This document shows, one piece after another, positions 45,610 through 54,285 of a stretch of DNA of 64,000 nt. The translations under genes and the position numbers were made by a program. Each line of letters starts with the position of its first letter. The first letter of the stretch is position 1. This stretch comes from Bog-532 sp963830385. Lineage in GTDB: Bacteria; Actinomycetota; Actinomycetes; Streptosporangiales; Streptosporangiaceae. The notes beneath the pieces were generated by a model. It was not told the origin of the DNA. It saw nothing but the letters and a program-made list of their open reading frames with translations, and did not search any database. The stretch is from assembly GCA_963830385.1 (NCBI GenBank), contig CAWHMD010000008.1, forward strand, positions 868,001 through 932,000, written 5' to 3'.

Positions 45610-46497
45610 CTAGCCGGCCGGGCGCCAGCGCCACTTGCTGTGGTCGCCGGGCTCGGCCACGACCCGGTTGCGGATCGTGCCGACGCCGCCCACGGTGATC
45701 TCGATGGTCTTGCCGGGCTCGAGCCAGACCGGTGGCTTGCGGGCGTAGCCGACGCCGCCCGGGGTGCCGGTGGCGATGACGTCACCGGGGCGCAGGGTGG
45801 TGAACGAGGAGTAGAACTCGACCGTGCTGGGGATGTCGATCAGCATCTGCGAGGTCCGCGCCTGCTGCATGACCTCGCCGTCGAGCCGGGTGGTCAGCGT
45901 GGTGTCGAGGATGTCCACCTCGTCGGGGGTGACGACCTCAGGGCCGATCGGCATCGAGCCGTCGAAGTTCTTGCCCGGGATCCACTGGCTGGCGGCGCGC
46001 TGCCAGTCCCGGGCGGAGGCGTCGTTGAGCACGGTGAAGCCCGCGATCGCGGCCATCGCCTGGTCGGCCGGGATGTAGCGCCCGCCGGCCCCGATGACGA
46101 TGCCGACCTCGCCCTCGTAGTCGTAGCCGTCGGTGAGCGCGGGCACCACCAGGTCGGCGTAGGGGCCGGTGACGGTCTCGGGGCTGCGCATGAACACGTT
46201 CGGGAACGTAGGCAGGTCCCGGCCGCCCTCGGCGACGTGGTCGGCGTAGTTGAGGCCCAGGCAGTGGATGACCCGCGGGCTGGGCACGGCCGGGCCGAAG
46301 TCCCGCTCCTGGTACTCGCGGCCCTCCCGCCCGGCCGCGCCCAGGGCGGCCTCCGTCCCGGCCGGGCCGTCGTCCAGCAGCCCCTGCAGGGTGGCGTAGC
46401 GGTCCTGGCCGGTGGCCTCGGCCACGTCGACGTAACCGCTGCGGCCGCGGACGTGCAGGCGGAGTCCGTTGGGGGTGCTGATAGTGGCGAGCCTCAT
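45610..46497 (-). CDS. fumarylacetoacetate hydrolase family protein
   Basis: A 295-aa FAH-fold protein. Metal ligands are in YDYEGEVGIVIG (two Glu), a later Asp in NDASARDWQR, and the substrate loop GTPGGVGYARKPP. The N-terminal ~70 residues form the usual cap with GLNYADH. Members are acylpyruvases, 2-hydroxyhepta-2,4-diene-1,7-dioate isomerases or oxaloacetate decarboxylases. None is assignable; no aromatic-ring operon adjoins it directly. Confidence 0.92.
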   Translation of the reverse strand: MRLATISTPNGLRLHVRGRSGYVDVAEATGQDRYATLQGLLDDGPAGTEAALGAAGREGREYQERDFGPAVPSPRVIHCLGLNYADHVAEGGRDLPTFPNVFMRSPETVTGPYADLVVPALTDGYDYEGEVGIVIGAGGRYIPADQAMAAIAGFTVLNDASARDWQRAASQWIPGKNFDGSMPIGPEVVTPDEVDILDTTLTTRLDGEVMQQARTSQMLIDIPSTVEFYSSFTTLRPGDVIATGTPGGVGYARKPPVWLEPGKTIEITVGGVGTIRNRVVAEPGDHSKWRWRPAG

Positions 46498-46508
46498 GGC
46501 GCCCGACG

Positions 46509-47345
46509 TTACCAGCAGGCGCCTTCGCCGCAGCCACCGCCGTTGACCGGGGAGGTCGGGGCCGGCGCGGGGGCGGCGGTCGACGGCGCGGACGCGGGGG
46601 CGGGGGCCGTGCTGGTGCTGGTGTGGGCGGCTGAGCCCTGGCTGCCCGCCGAGCCGCCGGACGCCCCGGACGACCTGGATGACCCTGATGACCCGGACGA
46701 GCCGGAGGAGGTACCCGAGCTGACCGGGACGCCGCCCCCGTAGCCGTAGCCGCCCGCCGCCTTGGTCGGGGTCGCGGCGGCCTTGCTGCCGGAGGAACCC
46801 ATCCCGGTGGACGCGGTCAGGGTGGAGCCGGTGATGACGTGCCAGACGCCGCCCTCGTTGTTGCCGGCCGTGTCACCGGGCGCCATGTCACCGGCGTAGG
46901 TGTACAGCGGGTAGCCGTTGTAGGAGGCCTGGATGGCACCGCCCGCGTCGGTGGTGTCGCCGAGCTTGCCGGCCAGCTTCACGCCGGGGGCGGCGACCGC
47001 CTTGCCCGTCACCATCGGCCACTGCTTGAGGCAGCTGGCGGTGCAGGTGGACGGGCCGTCCTTGGCGTCCTTGGAGTACCAGTACAGGGTGTCGCCCTTG
47101 GCGTCGGTCAGCACCTTGCCGATCTTGGTGGACTTGATGGTCAGGGTGACCGTCTTGGTGCCCATCCCGCTGGTGCTGCCGGCGCCGTTCATCGCCGAGG
47201 AACTCGGCGTCGCGCCCGTGCCGGAACCGCCGTAGGCGGCGCCCGCGTTGGTGTTGGTGGCCGAACTGCCGCAGGCGGCCAGCAGCAGGACCAGCCCGCC
47301 GAGACCAGTGGCGGTCCCGGCCGTGGCCCATCCGCGATTGCGCAT
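46509..47345 (-). CDS. lipoprotein with secreted repeat of unknown function
   Basis: A 278-aa surface lipoprotein. The signal peptide ends in lipobox LLAAC (Cys25). Two copies of the ~45-residue secreted repeat (SCO0930-like, pfam03640 type) follow, seen from TLYWYSKD and PLYTYAGD motifs, with the CTASCLKQWP core between them. The C-terminal third is Ser/Gly/Ala/Pro-only and ends GGGCGEGACW with two Cys. Such proteins are implicated in redox or metal processes, but the function is unproven. Confidence 0.9.
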   Translation of the reverse strand: MRNRGWATAGTATGLGGLVLLLAACGSSATNTNAGAAYGGSGTGATPSSSAMNGAGSTSGMGTKTVTLTIKSTKIGKVLTDAKGDTLYWYSKDAKDGPSTCTASCLKQWPMVTGKAVAAPGVKLAGKLGDTTDAGGAIQASYNGYPLYTYAGDMAPGDTAGNNEGGVWHVITGSTLTASTGMGSSGSKAAATPTKAAGGYGYGGGVPVSSGTSSGSSGSSGSSRSSGASGGSAGSQGSAAHTSTSTAPAPASAPSTAAPAPAPTSPVNGGGCGEGACW

Positions 47346-47364
47346 CGCACGTCTCCCTTCGCGT

Positions 47365-47394
47365 TGACCCGCTCAAGGTCACTCAAGCGGGTCA
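47365..47394. promoter_or_regulatory. 9-bp inverted repeat upstream of the lipoprotein
   Basis: TGACCCGCT (47365-47373) and AGCGGGTCA (47386-47394) are perfect complements 21 bp apart centre to centre. Within them CTCAAG occurs twice. The site lies 20-50 bp before the lipoprotein ATG and is probably an operator. Confidence 0.5.
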
Positions 47395-47419
47395 CGCGAC
47401 GGCCCGGTGCGCGGTTCAC

Positions 47420-47435
47420 AACTCCTTAAGGAGTT
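47420..47435. promoter_or_regulatory. 16-bp perfect palindrome
   Basis: AACTCCTTAAGGAGTT reads the same on both strands. It lies between the esterase stop (47446) and the lipoprotein start, followed by a short AT-rich run. It could terminate the esterase transcript or act as an operator for the lipoprotein. Confidence 0.5.
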
Positions 47436-47445
47436 AAGAATTTGG

Positions 47446-48474
47446 TCATTCCGCGATGCGGTGGCACAGCCAGGCCAGCGAAAGCGGGTAGCGGTAGTCG
47501 ATGCCCATGTGGGTGGCGTCGAACAGCTCGAACTGGATCACGTCGTCGCCGACGCCCAGATCGCGCAGCGTCTCGCGAAAGGCGGTGGCGCCCAGGTCGA
47601 GGAACCATTCGTCCCGGGTGCCGGCGTCGATCCAGATGCCGCGCTGGGCGGTGAGGGCGTTCACGTACTGCGGGGCCATCCGGATCGGGTCCCAATCCAG
47701 CCAGCGCTGCCACACGTCGGGCCGGAGCTCGCCGGTGTCCGGCTCGAACGGCAGGTCGACCGAACCGTCCTTGTTGGCGGAAAAGCAGGCCGAGACGCCG
47801 AGCAGCATGAGCAGGTCGTGGTCCTCGGGCTTGGTGAACGAGGTCCGGGACTGGAAGTCGTCCCACCAGCGCCAGATGTCACCGCCGTAGTCGCGCAGGT
47901 GCCGGGTGGCCTTGGCGAACTCCGGGATGTAGGAGTACTCGTACAGCGCGTCGCCGGAGTGGGTGGCGAGCGCGCCGAACAGGTCCGGCCGCAGCATCGG
48001 AGTGATCATCGCGCCGAAGCCGCCGCTGGACTTGCCGGTGATGGCCCGGTGCGGCGCGGCCGCGAGCGTGCGGTAGTGCCCGTCCACCCAGGGGACGATC
48101 TCGTCGCACAGATAGGAGTGGTAGCGGCCGGTGCCGGGCGAGTCGACGAACTGGCTGCCGCCGTACTTCGTCCAGGCGTCCACGAACACGACCAGCGCGG
48201 GTGGCGCCTCACCGCGGGCGAACACGGCGTCGGCGGTCTCCGGGAACGGCTGCCGGTAGGGCGAGCGGTTCCGCCACATGCTGAGATGCCCGGTGTAGCC
48301 CTGGATGACGTAGACGACCGGGTAGCGGCGCCCGGGGTCGTCGTCGTACCCGGGTGGGACGTAGACGAGCAGCGGTCGCTCATACGGGTCACCGAGCGGG
48401 TTGTCCCGCAGGACCTCGCTGGTGATCACGTGCTCATCAAGGCGTCCGGCCAGATCTGCCGACCAGGGCAGCAT
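47446..48474 (-). CDS. esterase of the D/enterochelin-esterase-like family
   Basis: A 342-aa alpha/beta hydrolase (COG2382/putative esterase type). PLLVYVPPGYDDD and VVYVIQGYTG open the fold. The nucleophile is Ser in GKSSGGFGA, an acid is near GIWIDAGTRDEW and the His is in FDATHMGIDYR. ATG 48474 has AAGGAG at ideal spacing, replacing a longer frame. No signal peptide is present, so it acts in the cytoplasm. The substrate is unknown. Confidence 0.9.
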   Translation of the reverse strand: MLPWSADLAGRLDEHVITSEVLRDNPLGDPYERPLLVYVPPGYDDDPGRRYPVVYVIQGYTGHLSMWRNRSPYRQPFPETADAVFARGEAPPALVVFVDAWTKYGGSQFVDSPGTGRYHSYLCDEIVPWVDGHYRTLAAAPHRAITGKSSGGFGAMITPMLRPDLFGALATHSGDALYEYSYIPEFAKATRHLRDYGGDIWRWWDDFQSRTSFTKPEDHDLLMLLGVSACFSANKDGSVDLPFEPDTGELRPDVWQRWLDWDPIRMAPQYVNALTAQRGIWIDAGTRDEWFLDLGATAFRETLRDLGVGDDVIQFELFDATHMGIDYRYPLSLAWLCHRIAE

Positions 48475-48565
48475 TCCGTCTCCTTCCGGGTTGGTCCCCC
48501 CGTGGCCCCCAGCATGCCGCAAGTGCGCGGGAAAGCCGAACGAGCCACCCCGGGGTCCGCCCGGG

Positions 48566-49375
48566 TCAGGCCAGGAGCGGCGCCAGATGGGCGGCCAGGG
48601 CGGCCGTGACCGGACCCGGCACCTGGTAATTGGCCAGGTGAGCGGCGCCGCGGACCACGGTCAGGGCGGCCCCGGGGATCGACCGGGCCAGCAGCGCGCC
48701 CTGCCCCGGCGGCGTCGAGGGATCCTCGGCCCCGGCCACGACCAGGGTCGGGGCGGTGATCGCGGTGATCACCTGGCGCTGGTCCATCGCCGCGATGGCC
48801 TCCGCGCAGCCCGCGTAGCCCTCCGGATCGGTGGCGGTGAACATGGCCGCCACCGGGGCGACCGCCTCCGGGTGCTGGCGGGCGAAGGCGGCCGGGAACC
48901 AGCGGCCGGTGGTCGCCTCCACCAGCGCCGCCAGCCCTTCGGTCCGTGCGGTGGCGGCCCGGTCGTGCCACATCAAGGCGGGCGGCATGTAGGCCGCGGT
49001 GCAGCAGAGCGCCAGCCGGGTGATGCGCCCGGGGGCGTGGGCGGCCAGCCACATCCCGACCATCCCGCCCAGCGAGACGCCGCAGTAGGCGACCTGGTCG
49101 AGGCCGTAGCGGTCGAGCACGCCGAGCACGTCGGTGCCGAGCTCGGCGATCGTGTACGGGCCGGGCGGGGCCGGGGACTGGGCGCCGGCCGGGCCGTGGC
49201 CGCGGAACTCGAACCGCAGCAGCCGGAACCGGCGGCCGAGCACGGCCGCCTGCGGGTCCCACAGGCCCTGGTTGGTGCCGATCGACGTGCCCAGGGCCAC
49301 CACCGGGGCGCCGTCGGGGCCGGCCAGTGAGGCGGCCAGCCGGGCGGCCGGCCGGGCGGCCGGCCGCTCAGACAT
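48566..49375 (-). CDS. pcaD: 3-oxoadipate enol-lactonase PcaD
   Basis: This hydrolyses 3-oxoadipate enol-lactone to 3-oxoadipate. It has 269 aa. The oxyanion region is VVALGTSIGTN, the nucleophile Ser is in CGVSLGGMVG, and the late Asp/His lie in AGAEDPSTPP and RGAAHLANYQ. It overlaps pcaG by 8 bp at the end of the pca transcript. It is a separate gene and not the PcaL (PcaD-PcaC) fusion common in actinobacteria; a PcaC gene lies upstream in the cluster. Confidence 0.93.
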   Translation of the reverse strand: MSERPAARPAARLAASLAGPDGAPVVALGTSIGTNQGLWDPQAAVLGRRFRLLRFEFRGHGPAGAQSPAPPGPYTIAELGTDVLGVLDRYGLDQVAYCGVSLGGMVGMWLAAHAPGRITRLALCCTAAYMPPALMWHDRAATARTEGLAALVEATTGRWFPAAFARQHPEAVAPVAAMFTATDPEGYAGCAEAIAAMDQRQVITAITAPTLVVAGAEDPSTPPGQGALLARSIPGAALTVVRGAAHLANYQVPGPVTAALAAHLAPLLA

Positions 49376-49976
49376 CGAAGAACACGGTTTCGCCGTCGCC
49401 CTGCAGCCGGATGTCGAACCGCAGCACGGTGGCCGGCCCGGCCAGCGGGTCAGTGGGCTCGGCCGGGTCGGCGGGCTCGGCCCGGGCGATCAGGGTGTCC
49501 CGCAGGCCGGCGTCGACCGAGGCCAGGACCGGGTCGGCCGCGTTGGCGGCCTGCTCGTCGGGGAAGTACAGGCGGGTGACGACCCGGTCCAGCAGGCCGC
49601 GGGCGAACACCGAGACGTCCAGGTGCGGCGCCTCGGCGCCGCCGTCCGGGGCCGGCAGCGGGCCGGGCTTGAGGGTGACGATCCGGAACGAGCCGTCGGC
49701 CGCCGTCGGGCAGCGGCCGAAGCCGCGGAACGCCTGGTAACCGGGGCCGGCCGGGCCGCGCGGGTCGTCCGGGTGCGCGAACCGGCCCGCCGGGTCGGCC
49801 TGCCAGGTCTCCACCAGCCCGTCCGGTATGACGTTCCCTTCCCCGTCGTACAGGCGCCCGACGATGGTGATCGCGCCGGGGGTGTCCTCGGGCACCACGA
49901 ACGGGCCGTCCGGCCAGGGCAGCCGCATGGCGAAGAACGGCCCCACCGTCTGCGACGGAGTCAGCCCCTCAGTCAC
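49368..49976 (-). CDS. pcaG: protocatechuate 3,4-dioxygenase alpha subunit
   Basis: A 202-aa structural subunit of the intradiol ring-cleavage dioxygenase. It begins LTPSQTVGPFFAM and has the intradiol core AITIVGRLYDGEGNVIPDGLVETWQAD (split: GRLYDGEGN / LVETWQAD). It lacks the full Tyr2-His2 iron set, as alpha subunits do. GTG 49976 overlaps the pcaH stop (GTGA). It pairs with PcaH. Confidence 0.95.
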   Translation of the reverse strand: MTEGLTPSQTVGPFFAMRLPWPDGPFVVPEDTPGAITIVGRLYDGEGNVIPDGLVETWQADPAGRFAHPDDPRGPAGPGYQAFRGFGRCPTAADGSFRIVTLKPGPLPAPDGGAEAPHLDVSVFARGLLDRVVTRLYFPDEQAANAADPVLASVDAGLRDTLIARAEPADPAEPTDPLAGPATVLRFDIRLQGDGETVFFDV

Positions 49977-50710
49977 TCGTCCTCCCCGGACTCGAAGATG
50001 GTGCCGCCGGGACCGCGCAGCACGATGTCCCAGCGGTAGCCCAGGGCCCATTCGGGCTGGGTGAGGTCGATGTCGAACTGGGCGATCATGCGCTCGCGGG
50101 CCTTCGGGTCGGGCACCGAGTTGAAGATCGGGTCGATCGGCTGCAGCGGGTCGCCGGGGAAGTACATCTGGGTCACCAGCCGCTGCGTGAACGCCCGGCC
50201 GAACAGCGAGAAGTGGATGTGGGCGGGGCGCCAGGCGTTGTGGTGGTTGCCCCACGGGTAGGCGCCCGGCTGGATCGTGATGAACCGGTAGTTGCCGCCC
50301 GCGTCGGTGATCGCGCGGCCGACCCCGGTGAAGTTCGGGTCCAGCGGGGCCGGATGGTGCTCGCGGGCGTGCCGGTACCGGCCGGCCGCGTTGGTCTGCC
50401 AGATCTCGATCAGCGTGTCCGGCACCGGCCGCCCGCCGGAGTCCAGCACCCGGCCGGTGAGGATGATCCGCTGGCCCTGCGGTTCCCCGGCGTGCTGCAT
50501 GGTCAGGTCGGAGTCGGTTGGCGTGATCAGATCGCTGCCGAGCAGCGGCCCGGTCACCTCGGTCAGCCGCTGCGGCAGCAGCACCAGCGGCTGTTTCGGG
50601 TGGCGCAGGGCGGTAGACCGGTACCCGCTGAAGTCCAGCGGCGGATGGACACCGTGCGGGCGCTCGTAGGACGGCAGCACCAGGCCACCGGGGGTCACGT
50701 CAGCGGTCAT
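49973..50710 (-). CDS. pcaH: protocatechuate 3,4-dioxygenase beta subunit
   Basis: The iron-bearing subunit, 245 aa. Ferric ligands are Tyr in NAAGRYRHA, Tyr in PGAYPWGNHH and the two His in RPAHIHF, all present. The N-terminal PcaH extension with HPKQPLVLLPQRLTE is kept. ATG 50710 comes six bases after the broken pcaJ stop. It cleaves protocatechuate to 3-carboxy-cis,cis-muconate. Confidence 0.97.
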   Translation of the reverse strand: MTADVTPGGLVLPSYERPHGVHPPLDFSGYRSTALRHPKQPLVLLPQRLTEVTGPLLGSDLITPTDSDLTMQHAGEPQGQRIILTGRVLDSGGRPVPDTLIEIWQTNAAGRYRHAREHHPAPLDPNFTGVGRAITDAGGNYRFITIQPGAYPWGNHHNAWRPAHIHFSLFGRAFTQRLVTQMYFPGDPLQPIDPIFNSVPDPKARERMIAQFDIDLTQPEWALGYRWDIVLRGPGGTIFESGEDE

Positions 50711-50716
50711 CCAGTC

Positions 50717-51486
50717 CTACTCCTCTGTTCTGGCCGTGAATTTGCGCAGGGCCGTCAGTTCGGCGCTGGCCGGCGCCGGCAGCGTGACCAGGTCCGGTGC
50801 GACGTCCAGGTCCCAGCCGGTGCGCTCACGGGCGTCGGCCAGCGTGACCCCTGGGTACAGCCCGGTCAGCACGAACTCGCAGCTGTGCGGGTCCGGCTCG
50901 AGGACCCCGAGATCGGTGATGATCTTGCGCGGGCCGGCCCGGTCAGGCCCAGGCGCGCCCGGGCGCCGGGCCCGTCGCCGTAGCCGACCGAGGTGATGAA
51001 GTCGACGTGCTCGACGAACGCACGCCGGTTCTGCCGCACGATCACGATGACCTCGCGGCAGGACGCGGCGATCTCGGGGGCGCCGCCCGCCCCGGGCAGC
51101 CGGGTCTTGGGGTCGTGGTAGTCGCCGATGACGGTGGTGTTGATGTTGCCGAACTTGTCGATCTGGGCGGCACCGAGGAAGCCGACGTCGATCCGGCCGG
51201 GCTGGAGCCAGTAGTTGAAGATCTCCGGCACGCTGACCACCGCGTCGGCGGTCTCGGCGAGGATGCCGTCGCCGATCGAAAGGGGCAGCCGGTCCGGCTT
51301 GGTCCCGATCGTGCCGGACTCGTAGATCAGCACCAGCCCGGGCGCGTGGGTGGCCCGGGCCAGGTTGGCCGCGCCGCTGGGCAACCCGATGCCGACGAAG
51401 CAGGTGAGGCCGTCGCGCAGCGCCCGGGCGGCGGTGACCGTCATGATCTCGTCGGACGTGTACTCGCCGGCGGCCTGCTCAGACAT
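50717..51486 (-). pseudogene. pcaJ: 3-oxoadipate CoA-transferase beta subunit, frameshifted
   Basis: Residues 1-~180 read normally: catalytic Glu in LIYESGTIG, then GFLGAAQIDKFGNINT and ITSVGYGDG. After LGLTGP the frame slips within 50929-50944; the natural continuation RKIITDLGVLEPD ... FTARTEE is intact in the next frame and ends at 50717. One base is missing (770 nt; adding one gives 256 aa). As written the frame ends at 50866 with a wrong tail. Either a sequencing slip in a CCGGCCCGG tract or a real loss that would break the pathway. Confidence 0.85.
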
Positions 51487-52345
51487 GCGCCCCGCCGTAG
51501 ATCTCGGTGTCCAGCCACTGCTGGAACCGCTCCCGGTCCCGGGCGATCGCGTCCCAGGCCTGGTAGGCGTCGTTGTCACGGTCGTAGTAGCCGAGCGCGT
51601 AGGACGGCCGGGAGCCGCCCGGCGCGGCCGCCACGTAGCTGACCGTCCAGCTGGGCAGGACCACCGCGTCCGGCCGCGGGTCCAGTTCGGGCACGATCTC
51701 CTCCACCGTGACCACCGAGCGCCGGGCGGCCAGCACGATCTCCTTCTGGACGCCGGTGATCCCCCACAGCTGGACGTTGCCAGCGGAGTCGGCCCGCTGG
51801 GCGTGGACGATGGCCACGTCCGGGTTGAGGGCGGACACCGCGGTCAGTATTTCACCGGTGAAAGGGCAGGTGATCGCCCGGATGCTGGGGTGCTGCGGGC
51901 TCTCGCCGCCGGGGCCGGGGCCGACGCCGGGCCCGGGGCCGGGGGGCTCCATCAGGCCGGTGCCGCTGTAGCCGCGCAGCACCGCGAACGGCAGCCCGGA
52001 CGCACCGGCCACGTAGCGGTTGGCCATCCCCGCGTGGCTGTGCTCCTCGATCTCCAGCGGCACCGGCCACGACCGCTCGACCGCGTCCCGGAACCGGTGC
52101 AGCGAGCCGACGCCGGGGTTGCCGCCCCAGGAGAACACCAGCTTGCGGGCGCAGCCGGCGCCGATCAGCTGGTCGTAGATCAGGTCGGGGGTCATCCGGA
52201 TCAGCGTCAGGTCACGCTTGCGCTGCCGGATCACCTCGTGTCCCGCCGCGAAGGGGATCAGGTGCGTGAAACCCTCCATGGCCACGGCATCGCCATCGTG
52301 GACCGCGGCACTGATCGCCTGGGCCAGGGACACGATTTCCGCCAT
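51479..52345 (-). CDS. pcaI: 3-oxoadipate CoA-transferase alpha subunit
   Basis: A 288-aa alpha subunit that moves CoA from succinyl-CoA to 3-oxoadipate with PcaJ. It has VHDGDAVAMEGFTHLIPF, the VFSWGGNPGVGS CoA region and DVAIVHAQRADSAGNVQLWG. A Pro/Gly insertion (PPGPGPGVGPGPGG, about residue 155) interrupts a loop and is unusual. GGGGAG precedes ATG 52345. It overlaps pcaJ by 8 bp. The CoA-transferase substrate is inferred from the pca context. Confidence 0.92.
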   Translation of the reverse strand: MAEIVSLAQAISAAVHDGDAVAMEGFTHLIPFAAGHEVIRQRKRDLTLIRMTPDLIYDQLIGAGCARKLVFSWGGNPGVGSLHRFRDAVERSWPVPLEIEEHSHAGMANRYVAGASGLPFAVLRGYSGTGLMEPPGPGPGVGPGPGGESPQHPSIRAITCPFTGEILTAVSALNPDVAIVHAQRADSAGNVQLWGITGVQKEIVLAARRSVVTVEEIVPELDPRPDAVVLPSWTVSYVAAAPGGSRPSYALGYYDRDNDAYQAWDAIARDRERFQQWLDTEIYGGAHV

Positions 52346-52414
52346 ACCACTCCCCGCCGAAATGACCGCTGGGTGCACAAACGTTCGACATCCGTACAAT
52401 AGCGGGCCGAGGGG

Positions 52415-52807
52415 TCACCGTCGATCCTGGGCTGCCTCTTCCAGCGCGCGCTCGGCCACCGCGAAGGCCCGGTTGCCAGTAGGGACGCCGGCGTAGATCG
52501 ACACCTGCAGCAGCACCTCGGAGATCTGCTCGGGGGTCACCCCGTTGCGCAGCGCGGCCTTGACGTGCATGGCCAGCTCGCCCTCGTGCTGCAGGGCGGT
52601 CAGCACGGCCAGCGTGACCAGGCTGCGCTCGCCCCGCGACAGGCCGGGCCGGGACCAGACGTCACCCCAGGCGTACCGGGTGATGAGGTCCTGGAACGGG
52701 GCGGTGAACGGGGTGGTGCGGGCCACCGCCCGGTTGACGTGCTCGTCGCCCAGCACCTCACGGCGGACGGTCATGCCCTGCTCGGTGCGTTCGGCGTCGT
52801 CCATCAT
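52415..52807 (-). CDS. pcaC: 4-carboxymuconolactone decarboxylase PcaC
   Basis: A 130-aa CMD-fold enzyme converting carboxymuconolactone to 3-oxoadipate enol-lactone. The AhpD-like core is MHVKAALRNGVTPEQISEVLLQ, followed by IYAGVPTGNRAF; the usual Glu/His/Tyr helix residues are present. It is a stand-alone protein. ATG 52807 overlaps the pcaB stop (ATGA). A 69-bp gap separates it from pcaI and may hold a second promoter. Confidence 0.95.
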   Translation of the reverse strand: MMDDAERTEQGMTVRREVLGDEHVNRAVARTTPFTAPFQDLITRYAWGDVWSRPGLSRGERSLVTLAVLTALQHEGELAMHVKAALRNGVTPEQISEVLLQVSIYAGVPTGNRAFAVAERALEEAAQDRR

Positions 52808-54216
52808 CGGGTCCCTTCGTGGGCGGGCACGGCCGCGTCGTGGGCGGCCAGGGCCGCGTCGGTGAACTGGACGGCGGCGCCCAGGTAGTTGGCCGGGTCC
52901 AGGGCCGCGTCGATCTGCTCGGCCGTGATCCCGGCCGCCTCCAGCTTCCCGGCCGACTGGGGGCGGCCCAGCAGCACGTCGCGCAGCGGGACCCCGGCCG
53001 ACACCGCCCGGGCCCCGGCCTCGGCCACCAGGTCGTGCGCGACCGCCCGGCCGAGCGTCCCGGCCAGCAGCGAGGTGAGGCGCTCGGCCAGCGGCAGGCC
53101 ACCGGCCGCGCGCAGGTTGACGCTCATCCGGGCCGGGTCCACGATCAGGCCGCCGAGCAGGTCGGCCGCCCAGGAAGCGGCCGAGCCGGTCAGCGTGAGC
53201 AGGTCGGCCAGCGGCTGCCACTCCGCGTGCCAGGCGCCCGCGGCCCGCTGGTGCTCCTGCTCGCCGGCCGCGGCCAGCGTGGCCAGCAGGCCCGGGACCT
53301 GTTTGGTGCAGCCGAGGATGGACACGGCCGCGACCGGGTTCTGCTTGTTGGGCATGGCCGAGGAGCCGCCGCGGGCCGGGGACGCCCCGTTCGGCCGGAC
53401 GTCGCCGGGGCCTTCGCGGACCTCGGCCACCTCGGTCTGGGCCAGCAGGGTGACGTCACGGGCGATCTTCGACAGCACCGAGTCCACCCCGGCCAGCGCG
53501 GCCGCCAGCTCCAGCAGCCGCAGCCGGATCGTGTGCCAGGGCAGCGGCGGCGCGGCCAGGCCCAGCTCCTCGGCCAGCAGCGCCACCACCCGCGGGCCCT
53601 GGTCACCGAGCGCCGACAGGGTGCCCGCGGCGCCGCCGAACTGCACGGCCAGCCGCTCGGCGCCGGTCCGGGCCAGGGCCGCCCGGGCTTCGTCCAGCCC
53701 GTTCAGCCAGCCGGCCGCGACCAGGCCGAACGTGGTCGGGACGGCCTGCTGCAGGAGCGTCCGGCCGATCATGATGGTGGACCGGTGCCCGGCCGCCATC
53801 CGGGCCGCCCCGTCGGCGGCGGCGGCCAGATCGGCGCCGATCACTTCCAGGGCCTGGCGGGCCATCAGCATGAGCGCCGTGTCGACGATGTCCTGGCTGG
53901 TCGCGCCCTTGTGCACGGCCGCCGCGAGCGGGCCGGGCACCTGCCGGGCCAGCGCCCGGCTCAGGGCCGGGACCGGGTTGCCGGTCAGCACCGACAGCTC
54001 CCCCAGCTCGGCCAGATCGAAGTTCGCGGGCACGGCCGCCGCGGTCACCGCCGCCCCGGCCCCGGCGGGCACCAGCCCGGCCCGGTCGACCGCCCGGGCC
54101 AGCGCGGCCTCGGTGTCCAGCATCGCGCGCAACCAGGCGGCGTCGCCGGCGTCCACCTCGCCGCGGCTGAATACCCCACCGAACAGGACCCCGCGGCTGC
54201 GATCGGTTTCCGGCAT
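52804..54216 (-). CDS. pcaB: 3-carboxy-cis,cis-muconate cycloisomerase PcaB
   Basis: A fumarase/aspartase-superfamily enzyme of 470 aa that lactonises carboxymuconate. The superfamily signature is GGSSAMPNKQNP near residue 285, with HKGATSQDIVDTALML earlier. ATG 54216 has AAGGAG eleven bases upstream; the longer frame is a shadow. It heads the pca transcript and is divergent from gabT over 64 bp. Residues 1-20 with RGVLFGGVFSRG are normal. Confidence 0.95.
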   Translation of the reverse strand: MPETDRSRGVLFGGVFSRGEVDAGDAAWLRAMLDTEAALARAVDRAGLVPAGAGAAVTAAAVPANFDLAELGELSVLTGNPVPALSRALARQVPGPLAAAVHKGATSQDIVDTALMLMARQALEVIGADLAAAADGAARMAAGHRSTIMIGRTLLQQAVPTTFGLVAAGWLNGLDEARAALARTGAERLAVQFGGAAGTLSALGDQGPRVVALLAEELGLAAPPLPWHTIRLRLLELAAALAGVDSVLSKIARDVTLLAQTEVAEVREGPGDVRPNGASPARGGSSAMPNKQNPVAAVSILGCTKQVPGLLATLAAAGEQEHQRAAGAWHAEWQPLADLLTLTGSAASWAADLLGGLIVDPARMSVNLRAAGGLPLAERLTSLLAGTLGRAVAHDLVAEAGARAVSAGVPLRDVLLGRPQSAGKLEAAGITAEQIDAALDPANYLGAAVQFTDAALAAHDAAVPAHEGTR

Positions 54217-54245
54217 GATCGGCTGCTCCTTCCGGTTCGCCGACC

Positions 54246-54285
54246 ACCATACGGCTCTGGCCAAACAGACGGGCAGGCGTATGGT
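54246..54285. promoter_or_regulatory. inverted repeat in the pcaB-gabT divergent promoter
   Basis: ACCATACG (54246-54253) and CGTATGGT (54278-54285) are perfect 8-bp arms separated by 24 bp. They lie in the only shared control region of the pca operon and gabT. The right arm covers the possible ATG 54281, so the gabT start at 54293 may be the true one. Confidence 0.5.

Noticed and set aside
47361..47394. HspR (HAIR) or MerR-type operator before the lipoprotein
   Set aside because: CTTGAG occurs as a direct and not an inverted repeat, and spacing does not fit MerR promoters.
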